Assembly: GCA_032718565.1 (NCBI GenBank)
Contig: JAVGVS010000023.1
Location: 1,492,493-1,556,492, forward strand
Direction of reading: 5' to 3'
DNA length: 64,000 nucleotides
Source: Distichodus sexfasciatus
Taxonomy: Eukaryota > Chordata > Actinopteri > Characiformes > Distichodontidae
The translations under genes and the position numbers were made by a program. The notes under the pieces were generated by a model. It saw only the letters and a program-made list of their open reading frames with translations. It was not told where the DNA came from and did no database searches. The stretch's first letter is position 1; every line of letters begins with the position of its first letter. Below, piece after piece: positions 11,421 through 21,258 of this stretch.

Positions 11421-12480
11421 ACACGTTCTAGTCCATACCTGCTAGAGACAGATACATGCAAGGAATGACCGTACACTGCAATCTCAGAGAGACGTTGGCA
11501 CGTGAACAGATTTTGTTCTCATCTGCATTTTCCATGTCTAGCTTCTGCCTCTTATATGTTCATGCATACTCTTTTTTTTGACCAGTCTGCTTCCTTTCTT
11601 GAGAATTCCCTTGTACTGTTCTAAACGGTTAAATGGGTTGGTGAGCTAAATAATTCAGCTTGAGAAGCCTTGTGGTTGAATCCAATGTTTCTTTGATTTG
11701 AGGGACCAGAATTTAGCTCACAAATGTGAAATCCATCATTACCACACATTCTTCTGCCAACAGAATTTGTCATTTATCTGTCTGTCCCACACATCTCTGC
11801 TCACAGCTCAATCAAGGATTTCATTTGACTGTTCTTTTTGCTAACAAGCATAGTTAAAGACTGTTAAAGTATTTTGGCAGGTACTCTGGTTGTGTCCTTC
11901 TTAAAATAGTGTTTTGGAAAAGAAATCTTATCACTCTGGTGCCAAATGAACTGAAGATGGAATTTCTTTTGTTTCTTTGTGGTAAAAATGAGAATGAAAA
12001 AATGAAATGGGACAACTGCTGCCTGGTAGAAAACAAAACAGAGATATGATGGGTGAGAATGATTTGTGTGTGAGTTTATGTACTCAATTCCACTAAAGTG
12101 TTTAAAAGGACTCAATGATTTATTTGTGAAGTCTGTGCTTTGCTTTATGAAATGTTTATTTTTATGAGCTAAAACCTGCAATTTTAGTGCATTTTTTATT
12201 TTTGAGGTTATGGTTCCTGGTTGTTATCATGATTGGATGGGAGTGATTGTTATAACGAACAAAACCTGGTTGTAATTAAAGGATTTGGAATATTTTAGTT
12301 TGTAACTGTAATTCTGACACTTGGATACCTGGAATCCTTGATAGAAGTTTAAAGGTACTGGGTGAAAATATTTATATGCAAAACTTACTAATGTGGCCTG
12401 AAGGACCATCACTGATTGAATAGCCTGGAGCCGTGCTTCTTTAGCTCTGTTAAATAAATACATTCTCAAAGAATTCTGCA
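11421..12480 (+). other. clptm1l: clptm1l 3' UTR with AATAAA at 12453-12458
   Basis: About 1.05 kb between the TAG stop and a canonical AATAAA. The sequence is unique-looking and AU-rich, with several ATTTA-type motifs and no repeat. Minus-strand frames inside it are low-complexity and not taken as genes. The 3' end is inferred from the hexamer only. Confidence 0.65.
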
Positions 12481-12529
12481 ATAGTGTGGTTCATAATTTT
12501 AAGTATGACCTACTTGGTCTAACTGGTTC

Positions 12530-12765
12530 TGTCCCAGGGACCACCATTCATACTACTGAGTAGTATGAATGGTGAAACACTGTGTGAGATGGGGGGATTC
12601 ATTACTTCATAAAGATGCCCATAACGTCTTGAAGTGTTTGGAAAAACAAATAAAATGAAATTACAAAAGGGATGTCAGTAGTGAAACTGGATTGCATTGC
12701 ACGGACCACCTGCAATATCGCTGCGAACCACCAGAGGGGCGAGGACCACCGGTTGAAAAACCTTG
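12530..12765 (+). repeat. Interspersed repeat with an internal 15-bp-arm hairpin
   Basis: The segment CAGGGACCACCATTC ... GGACCACC ... CCGGTTGAAA matches a second copy at about 61384-61660 in a ptk2 intron, so it is dispersed. In this copy the arms 12542-12556 and 12560-12574 are perfectly complementary around a 3-nt loop. The other copy does not have the same palindrome. Confidence 0.7.
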
Positions 12766-12969
12766 CTTTAGGCGAAAAATAACTGAAATTGTGTCATAAT
12801 GTTGGTTACCTTTAAATATATGTAAGTATGTACGCTTAATAACATTGTAAATTCTCTATTTTTTTTAATTTACATAAAAATCTATAATTATTTGTTAATC
12901 CTTTGTAATAAAGCTTTTTCGCGCGTTTCCGCATAAATTAATGACGCAGCCCACGCTGTAATTTGGCCC

Positions 12970-13040
12970 CGCCCTCGTTGTGACGTTGTGAGTTTATAAA
13001 GACATGTCCCGCCTCTTCTCACTCCCTTTCCGCTCTCGCT
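12970..13040 (+). promoter_or_regulatory. rplp1: rplp1 promoter: TATA box and TOP-like start
   Basis: TATAAA lies at 12995-13000, with a TGACG motif upstream (about 12981). Pyrimidine-rich CTTCTCACTCCCTTTCCGCT follows at 13014-13033, about 25 bp downstream. A cytosine start within such a tract is the 5' terminal oligopyrimidine signature of ribosomal-protein mRNAs, giving growth (mTOR)-dependent translation. The exact start site is inferred. Confidence 0.7.
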
Positions 13041-13166
13041 GTCAGAAGGACAAGAACGTGCCTAAGGTGTTCGGTTCTTCTTTGGAAGCTAAGGCCTTTG
13101 AATCCGGCGACTAGCACCGTAATTATTAGGCATCCAAGTCCAGAAATCTAACATACTGAAAGAAAA

Positions 13167-14732
13167 ATGGCATCTGTCTCCGAGCTGGCCTGTATTTACT
13201 CCGCACTCATCCTCCACGACGATGAAGTGACCGTCACGGTACGTGCGGCCTCGGCGCCGCTGTCGGCCCGCCGCCATTTTTAACCCTCAATCCTGTTAGT
13301 CAAATGGCGAAGCTGGAAAGTTTAGGTTTAGTTCTCTTGCAGCCGCTAAAACCGTTGAATTAGTAAAATTCACTTCAGAACAATTTGCTTTGTTCGTACT
13401 AAATATTGAAGGCGGCGCTACTACATTGTTACCTGGTTAGCATGGAGCGTGTCATGGTTGTTCAGCGATGTTGACACCTCATGTTCATAACACAAAATAA
13501 ATTTTATTTACTTAGGAATCAGTGTTTTATCATATTGGTTCATAGCTTAAACTGATTAAGAATGTTAATGTAACATAAGTCTCACACATTGTGACATCGG
13601 TGAGCTGCTGTTGCTTTGTGATAGTAACTAGAGTAGTGTGCCTTTTTCTTGACTGTATTGTTGGCTACTTTTTCAGGAGGACAAGCTCAACGCTCTGATC
13701 AAGGCTGCCGGAGTGACCATCGAGCCTTTCTGGCCTGGTCTCTTCGCCAAGGTTTGTTTTTCCATCCCATTTTGGAGCACAATATATTGCCCTCGTGTGT
13801 TTTGGGGCGTTCTGGCTGTGTTTAAGCTATGTGGTGGTAGGGTGACATTTTCACGAGCCAAATCAGCTTCAGTTTGACAGGGGGCAATGCATGGCACGAA
13901 TTAATGGAAATGGGGATATTTCTAGGCAAAAATGGAGAGATCCATATCATTTGACTTGTATAACCATGTATGTGACTATCTTAGTGTGAAGCCTGGAAAA
14001 ATGGTTTTAAACTCAAACTGCCCACAGTACTTTATTATACCATGTAATGTTAATACAGTGCACATGGTCATTTGTTTGATTTTGTTGATTTACAGTAACA
14101 TTTAACCCTTTGAGTATACCGTCCACTTAAATGGGCAACTTATTGAGACAAAATTTCTATCTTTAGGAATTAGGAAGTGAAACGTCTGTGGATAAGTGTC
14201 TGCCAAATGCCATAAATGTTCCAAATGATGAACTAGTCAAAATAATTGTACAGCAGTTTAATGAGGTCCACCTGAAGATGAATTTGTGACGTTTCTCTTG
14301 CAGGCTCTAGCCAGTGTGGACATCGGTAGTCTGATCTGCAACGTTGGTGCTGGTGGTGGTGCCCCTGCTCCTGCTGCTGCCGCTGGTGGAGCTGCTCCTG
14401 CTGCTGGAGAAGCCCAAGGTACTGACTTCCTCCTATATAAATGCATGTAAACAGTGCATCATGCTTTTAGGTTTCAAAAGGAAATACATTCTCTCAATGT
14501 TTGCAGTCCCAGCTAAGGTTTTAAAAAATTATGTGTGAGTGAACTCTTAATTCTGTCCTTTAGGTGTTCTAAATAAACATATGTTGGTTAACAATAACCT
14601 TTTATGGCTGTCCTGAATGTTTAATTTGCATGTTTATTTTACTTTACAGCCAAGGTGGAGGAGAAGAAAGAAGAGAAGAAGGAGGAGTCTGAGGAGTCTG
14701 ATGATGACATGGGCTTTGGTCTCTTTGACTAA
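13167..14732 (+). CDS. rplp1: 60S acidic ribosomal protein P1 (uL12-stalk)
   Basis: P1 pairs with P2 on P0 to form the lateral stalk that recruits elongation factors. Four exons: 13167-13238, 13677-13751, 14304-14418 and 14650-14732. They total 345 nt, 114 residues, identical to the usual length. Exon 1 reads MASVSELACIYSALILHDDE. Exon 2 holds the helical dimerisation part (NALIKAAGVTIEPFWPGLFA). Exon 3 holds the Ala/Gly/Pro hinge. Exon 4 holds the acidic tail ending SDDDMGFGLFD, the motif that contacts GTPase factors. All introns are GT-AG. A possible ATTAAA signal lies at 14743-14748, just past the stop. The introns host no convincing snoRNA. Confidence 0.98.
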
Positions 14733-14759
14733 AGCAATTTTTATTAAAAACTTAAAAAT

Positions 14760-15700
14760 TGCAACTGGTGACTGCTTGTCTTAATTTTATAAACCCCATT
14801 TCCTTAGCTAAGAGGTTTGGACCAAGCATGGTCAAGTTTTGGTTTTATGAATTCTGTAAATGGTTATTGGGAAAGCGTGGTTCTAAATCTAAATTGTTGG
14901 CAGTTTCTAGAAATGTGGATGTTAATCAGGAAACTTGTATTTAAACCTTTGCTAGTAGTAGGCAGAGTAGAAGTCTGTTAACATGTAGGCCACTTAGTAT
15001 TACAGTAGATTGGAATGATTTATGTAGTGCATCCTGTGTAAAGGTGACTGCTGATATGTAATAACAGCATTTGCTACTTTTGTATCAAGGTTCCTACAGT
15101 CTGATGGATTTAAAATGGTGTAAAATTATGTAAATGTAGAAATATGCTTCTATGTACCTGGGAATTCTGGCTTGTTTAAAAGGCCTGTTCTTATAGCTCT
15201 GCTCACTAACAAGCTGGCTCTTTCAGCCCTGAAGTGGCTCCTCATATTACTGAAGAGAATAATTAGAGACGTTCTGCTTGAATTACTTGATTAATGTGTA
15301 TTTTAGATAAATCAACTTTATAATTCAAATTAAAAATTTTAAAGCAGCCCAGGCTTAAAATTGTGTATTTTTCCATTAGCAGTGTTCAAAGATGCTGGTT
15401 ATCAGTGAGGGTAGTTCTCTATACCCTGTGATTAAATAACCGTGCAGTAATGCTAGGATGTCGCTAGATGGCTACTCTAACTATTACATGTAAATGAAAC
15501 CCTGTGGCTAATGGGCAAGAGACGATGTTTGTTTTTGGTGTCAGACTTTTTTTAAACCCATTTTATGACACTATATGTAGTACAAAAATAGAACAAAAAC
15601 TTTTTCTACCAAATGAATTTTTTCCATGAATTGTATGTGAGAGAGAGCGCAAGGTGCGTGTTGTTTGTTTTTTACGTCACTTAACGTCACTTCCTGTTTT
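14760..15700. other. Intergenic sequence, nothing recognised
   Basis: AT-rich DNA between rplp1 and the first LINE fragment. No exon, tandem array or repeat family is identified. A short open frame at 14759-14944 is not protein-like. Confidence 0.5.
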
Positions 15701-15744
15701 CGATGGCGTTTCGCCGGTTCACAAGAGATGCTGGCTGTGTTTTT

Positions 15745-16985
15745 TTTTGCAAAGCTATTAAAACTATGTATTCCAATGGTAACAGCTCCATCAGACTAAA
15801 AAGTGGGACCTCCCCTAGATTTGAGTCACAGCGGGGCATCCGACAGGGATGTCCTGTGTCTCCATATTTATTTATTCTGTGTACACAACTACTTTCAACT
15901 CACATTACAGATAGCCACATTAAAAGGTATCTTAATCGTAGATAGAGATATAATTAGGCAGCTGGCTGACGATACCACATTATTCTTAAAAAATGCTACC
16001 CAAGTTCCCATTGCTATCCAAACAATAGATCTATTTTCTGCTGGTTAAGGACTTTGCTTGAACCTGAAGAAATGTGAGCTATTTCCTCTTAAAAATTGTG
16101 ACTCTACCCACATCTACAACATACCAATCAAAGACAATATCATTTATCTCGGGATTACTATTATGAAAAACCAAATGGATAGATGTTCTGAAATTTTTAA
16201 TTTGATTATTGACAAGACAAGGAAAAAACTTTGTCTTCAGAGAGATTTATCCCTGAAAGGACAAATATTACTGTCAAAGGCAGAAGGTTTGTCCCGTCTT
16301 ACATATGCAGCCATCCCCCTGTCTGTGAACAAGCAGACCTGTAATGCCACTGATAAATTATTGTTTAATTTTATTTGGAAAAACAAGACATATGTGAAAA
16401 AATCAGTGATTATGAACACATATGATTCTGGTGGTTTAAACTTTCTTGATTTTACTACTCTTAATAATACATTTAAAATTAATTGGATAAAACAGTTTCT
16501 ACGCTCTCCCACATCCACCTGGAACTTTATACCTGAATATATTTTTTCCACAATTGGAGGCCTTGAATAAGTACTTATTTGTAACTATAAAATCGAGAAA
16601 CTTCCCCAATCCTGTCAAATTTCCATACACAAGTGCTCTTGGCATGATCATTAATGTATGAACACAACTTCTCCCCACATAGATGCTTCATCTGGAATAA
16701 TCAGCACATTGAATCTAAAAATAAATATTTTGTTCAAACATGGTTTCATAACAGCATAATCCTAGTAAGCCAGCTGCGCAATGACAATGGAAATCTGGAG
16801 TTCCTCCAAACATTTGGTGCTCCTGTTACCCCAAAAGAGATTGCCATTGTAATGGATGCAATTCCCTCTGGCATCCTATCTTTACTAAGAGGGGCTGAGA
16901 AACCAGTTTGCTTACCATCTTTGGACCCCATATCAACCTCAGTGGGACATATATGCTTTTCTGTCAGATTTAAAAACAACAATCG
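15745..16985 (+). mobile_element. L1-type LINE, truncated ORF2 (reverse transcriptase to C-terminal region)
   Basis: Reverse-transcriptase block QRGIRQGCPVSPYLFILCTQ is followed after a frame change by QLADDTTLF with the catalytic ADD. Downstream come NLKKCELFPLK, IYLGITIMKN and LLFNFIWKNKT, typical of vertebrate L1 ORF2. It is 5'-truncated, lacking endonuclease and the start of RT, with frame changes near 15925 and 16050 and a stop at 16568. It is inactive and ends against the 17024 hairpin. Confidence 0.85.
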
Positions 16986-17023
16986 CAATATTCACAGTCA
17001 TTAACTAGGTTAATTAGGTTCAC

Positions 17024-17073
17024 CTTAGGTTCACCTTATTAAGTAGCAGGGGACTTAATAAGGTGAACCTAAG
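17024..17073. repeat. Perfect 21-bp inverted repeat (hairpin) at an L1/L2 junction
   Basis: Arms 17024-17044 and 17053-17073 are exact reverse complements around the 8-nt loop AGCAGGGG. The left arm overlaps a short direct repeat of TTAGGTTCACCTTA. It sits exactly between the end of the L1 fragment and the start of the L2-like ORF. Confidence 0.9.
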
Positions 17074-17074
17074 A

Positions 17075-19385
17075 CAAGTTATGCCGAACTTTCACCAACA
17101 CGTTACATGTTCGACAAGAGGTAATAACATACTGGACCACTGTTACATGCCGTACAAGCAGGCTTATAAAGTCTCTTCTCAGCCAGCTTTCAGAAAATCT
17201 GATCATTCCTCCATTTTCCTCATACCAGAATATCAAGAAAACTTTCGTCATGAGGGTCCAGTCATAAGGCAGGTGCAACGCTGGTCTGCCCGATCAGAGG
17301 CTACGCTGCAGGACGCGCTTGATGACATGGACTGGGACATGTTCCGAGCCTGCGCAGACAACATCAACGAGTTTTCGGATGTAGCAGTTAACTTTGTTAG
17401 CAAGCTTGCGAACGAAGTCATCCCAACGGTGAGAGTTAGAATCTTCCCTAACCAGAAGCCATGAGTGGACAGATCGTTCGACGGTGATGTCATCAGCATC
17501 GCAGAGCATGATGTCTATGCGACGCTGAGGAGGGTGAACACCAGGAAGGCGGCGGGTCCAGACGGTATCTCTGGGCGCCTGCTGCGCTGCTGCTGTCAGG
17601 TGTGTTCACCTCCATCTTCAACGAGTCTCTGGCGAAGTCTGTGGTCCCCACTTGCTTCAAAAAATCCACCATCGTCCCCGTGCCCAAGAACAACAAACCT
17701 TCATGCCTGAATGACTACTGCCCTGTTGCACTGACATCGGTAGTTATGAAGGTGTTTGAAAGACTGTTAAAGCACATCATCTCCTCCTCCATCCCAAGCA
17801 CCATAGACCCACTCCAGTTTGCTTACCGCTCCAACAGATCTACAGAGGATGCCATTTCCCACGTCCTACACACCTCCCTCAGCCACGTGGACAAGAAACA
17901 GGGTGAGATTGCTGTTTATCGAAAACAGCTCAGCGTTCAACATAATAGTGCCCTACAGACTGTTTACTAAGCCGAGAGACCTAGGACTCAACAACCGCTT
18001 GTGCACGTGGGTGCTGGACTTCCTCACAGGCAGATCTCAGGTGATGCGTGTGGGCAGGTGTGTCTCCAGCAGCATCACCAGGAGCTCCTCAAGGGTGTGT
18101 GCTCTCTCCGCTGTTATATTCACTCTACACTTCGGACTGTGTGGCCACTCACAATTCCAACAATATTGTCAAGTTTGCGGATGACACATTTACAGCATTT
18201 ACATTCTTATCCAGAGCGACTTACATTTTCTAATTTCAGGGACAGTTCCCCTGAGAGCAACTTAGGGTTAAGGGTTTTGCTCAGAGACCCAATGTTGGTA
18301 ATGCTTGGTCCAAAGGCGACTGTCCTACCACTAGGCCACCAACACCCAGTGGTGTTGGGGTTAATCTCCAACAATGATGAGATGACCTACATGGACAAGG
18401 TGGAGAACCTGGCGCTCTGGTGTCAGAAAAACTGCCTTCAGCTGAACGTCAGCAAGACGAAGGAGCTGGTGGTGGACTTCAGCCGGAGACAACGTGATTA
18501 CAGACCCCTCGCCATCAACGGTGCTCCAGTGGAGAAGGTGTGTTTGTTTAAATACCTTGACGTCTACATCTCTGAGGACCTGGCATGGGCTGAACATATG
18601 AATGTTTAAGTCAAGAGGGCAACGCAGCGTCTGTAACACCTCAGAAAGCTGAGGAAGTTTGGGGTTTCCCCTACCGTTCTGAGAACTTTCTATTTTGGCG
18701 CTGTGGAGAGCATTGTCACACAGAACATCTTGTCCTGGTTGCGTTCAGGACAAGAAAGCCCTCCATAGAGTGATCCGGGCAGCGGAACGCTGCTGCACGT
18801 CAGCTCTCCCTTCCCTGCAGGACATTTACTCCAGGAGCTGTAGGACCAGAGCGATTAGGATTATAGAGTCATCTCATCCCGGCAATGGACTATTTCATCT
18901 TCTGCAATCAGGCAGAAGGTTCCGCACTTTCATGGCCAAAACAGAGAGACTCAGGAGTAGTTTCTATCCTCAGGCCATCCGTTTCCTAAACAAGGACATG
19001 TCTTTTTTCTAAAGTCTTATTTGCCATTCCATACCGACTCTTAACTCCATATTGTTATGATGATTTATACTTCTGTCATATTTCACTGTCCAAAATATTA
19101 CATGCTCCTACTCTGTCTGCTAAAATGCTACACTGATCACTGCTGTGTAGCACCTGTTATCTGTCTGCAGATTTTTGTACTCAGGTTAAACTTATTGTAA
19201 TATAAGAAATAGTTTATTTATTATTTTATTCCCTTATCTCCTTATTTTAAGTTTGTTGTACATTGCGTATCTATTTTATTTTTTAAATTTTTGCCTAAAT
19301 TGCACAGTCAAAAGAGCAGATCAGGATACATTTCACTGCATGTTGTACCTGTATTTTTTGCATGTGACAAATAAAGAATCTTGAA
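17075..19385 (+). mobile_element. L2/CR1-group LINE, 5'-truncated and mutated
   Basis: Endonuclease C-terminal remnant (KSDHSSIFLIPEY), linker (TRKAAGPDGISGRLLR), then RT motifs in shifting frames: PTCFKKSTIVPVPKNNKP, DPLQFAYRSNRSTEDAI, the degraded IDYSSAFN region and GAPQGCVLSPLLYSLYTSD. FADDT follows, interrupted by a SINE, and then the thumb region (WCQKNCLQLNVSKTKELV). The 3' end has the AATAAAGAATCTTGAATCT-type tail of L2 elements near 19370. Multiple frameshifts show it is dead. Related to the minus-strand copy at 40.6-42.3 kb. Confidence 0.88.
18190..18352 (+). mobile_element. Short interspersed element nested in the L2 RT domain
   Basis: TTTACAGCATTTACATTC...CCAGAGCGACTTACATT up to ACTAGGCCACCAACACCC interrupts the L2 frame directly after FADDT; the L2 frame resumes with VLGLISNNDE. 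A diverged relative lies at about 55675-55860 in a ptk2 intron. The family is common in fish; its exact class is not assigned here. Confidence 0.75.
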
Positions 19386-19499
19386 TCTAGTGATGTGAGG
19401 GAAATGTTGACATATAGCTGAGTGACCATCATCATGACGTTGGAACAATAATCATGATCATAAAGATGACAAAACAAGGCCTGTCATCAAAAAGTATAT

Positions 19500-20070
19500 C
19501 AGAGCGTGTCATATGAACACGGGGGTGTGAGACTGCGGTAAAGTTGGTTTTATTTTCGACATTCGTGACTTTTTTATGACAAAACGAAGCATACAATTTC
19601 AAACAAATCGATAGGATACTGAGCAGAACAAGGAAGACAACACACTACAACCCCTTTTTTTTTTTTTTTTTAGCAAATCACGTGATTATTATGTTTAATT
19701 TCTTTAAATACTCCGGCTGTCCCTCGCGATCTCTATGGTCACGGTCGTTTTAGTGCCGCAGCCTTAGGGATCATCGCAAAATTACTTTTTTGAAGTCTCT
19801 TTTTCTTTTTTAAATGATATTTTCTGAAATGAAATTTCAAATACCAAAAAGTACACGGACCTTGCTCACACCAAGGATTACTATCTGAGCAGATACCAGC
19901 GTTGTGCCATCTATAGGATTGGCAAACTCCTATCCGGAAAAACAATTAAACTCGCGCCGTTACAAAATGGAAAATATGAATCGATTTTGTGTCCTGTATG
20001 AATCGATTTTGAATCGGTAGAGATAGAATTCTTTTGTGAATCGATTTTTTTGCACACCCCTAGTTTTTAT
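19500..20070. repeat. hAT-like non-autonomous repeat (AATCGATTTT...CACACCCCTA end)
   Basis: Ends with repeated AATCGATTTT words and TTTTTTGCACACCCCTAG, a terminus seen in many fish hAT-like elements. Similar ends occur near 23300-23375 and 53160-53860. It includes a T-tract (about 19655-19672). The left boundary is uncertain. Confidence 0.5.
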
Positions 20071-20187
20071 CCAAATAAATCTTTTACTCAAAGTCTTGTT
20101 CTTAACTAGCTGTTAAACTTTGTTTTCTCTGAGATTTATCTAATTTTAAAAGCAAAAAAGCATAAAAATTTCAGGAGTTCATCTTAA

Positions 20188-20189
<2 letters not shown>

Positions 20190-20220
<31 letters not shown>
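20190..20220. repeat. (TC)n microsatellite
   Basis: About 30 bp of pure CT dinucleotides, about 120 bp upstream of the orphan recql4 exon. Confidence 0.9.
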
Positions 20221-20222
<2 letters not shown>

Positions 20223-20338
20223 TTTCCCTGCTCCCTCTTTCCTTTTGTCCCTTTATCCCTATGTATCTGCTCTTCATGCTTCATGTGCTCCATTATCACA
20301 GTGGTTTTCTAATTGTTTCATTTCTGGTTGGTCTTCAG

Positions 20339-20459
20339 GAAACCCCTGCTACCCGGCGCAGACGTACGACCGAGATCGCCGCTACTGGAGGAAATATGTC
20401 CACTTTTCAATGAGATCATTCGTTTAGCAACTGAGGAAATTATAAGGACGAGATTATAA
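20339..20459 (+). pseudogene. recql4: Orphan last exon of recql4
   Basis: After a good acceptor (GGTCTTCAG) the sequence encodes GNPCYPAQTYDRDRRYWRKY, matching the extreme C-terminus of RECQL4 ([20 protein letters not shown] in human). The frame then hits TAG at 20425-20427. The expected LATEEII ending continues in another frame to TAA at 20457-20459, which suggests a deletion of about 4 bp. No earlier recql4 exon lies within the 20 kb upstream. The helicase exons are 22 kb downstream on the same strand. This is a relic, not a working gene end. Confidence 0.85.
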
Positions 20460-20564
20460 GTTATATTATAATTATAAGTATATAAGTAAGATTATAATTA
20501 TAAGTTCACACCACTTTCTGGAACAATTATTAGTCCTGCATTTTTATTTGTATATTGTGTGTGA

Positions 20565-20600
<36 letters not shown>

Positions 20601-20619
20601 CGTATGTATATATATATAT

Positions 20620-21176
20620 CTACGATGCTATTACAAAAAGTTTTTGGGCAGGTGTGAAAACACTTGCACAAAGTCAGGAATTTTGTAGGATTATAGTCAG
20701 GTGTATGATCAACCAATTATACCAAACAGGTGCTAATGATCATCAATGTCACACGTAGGTTGAAACACAGTCATTAACTGCAACAGAAACAGCTGTGTAG
20801 GGGGCTTAAAACTGGGTGAGGAACAGCCAAGCTGCTACCAAGGTGAGGTTGTGGAGAACAGTTTCATGTCATGGCAAAGATTGAGCACAGCAACAAGACA
20901 CAAGGTAGTTATACTGCATCAGCAAGGTCTCTCCCAGACAAAGACCTACCAGCCGAGTTCCTTCAAAAACTGTGTGCAAGTGTACCTAGAAGAATTGATG
21001 CTGTTTTGAAGGCAAAAGTGGTCACACAAATATTATTTGATTTAAGATTTCTCTTTTTGTTCATTCACTGCATTTAGTTGATTGATGAACATAAATGATT
21101 AACACTTTTGAAAGCATTCTTTGTTTACAGCATTTTTTCACACCTGCCTAAAACTTTTGCACAATGCACAATGCAT

Positions 21177-21178
<2 letters not shown>
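20620..21178. mobile_element. Internally deleted Tc1-like element
   Basis: Left end AAAAAGTTTTTGGGCAGGTG (about 20635) is the imperfect inverse of the right end TTCACACCTGCCTAAAACTT (about 21128-21147). The ends are TA-flanked within TA repeats. The interior has only short Tc1-transposase-like remnants, with a small frame at 20871 and no DDE catalytic region. At about 550 bp it is a non-autonomous derivative. Confidence 0.7.

Positions 21179-21253
<75 letters not shown>
21179..21253. repeat. Pure (TA)n microsatellite, about 75 bp
   Basis: Uninterrupted TA dinucleotides immediately right of the Tc1 derivative. A second TA run (20568-20598) lies on its left side. Together they look like an expansion around the TA insertion site. 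Confidence 0.95.

Positions 21254-21258
<5 letters not shown>

Noticed and set aside
14220..14285. Possible C/D snoRNA in rplp1 intron 2 (ATGATGA followed about 50 nt later by CTGA).
   Set aside because: No terminal stem and no convincing D' or guide region; boxes this short occur by chance.
20871..21077. 68-codon frame as a small gene.
   Set aside because: Lies inside the internally deleted Tc1 element and resembles a transposase remnant.
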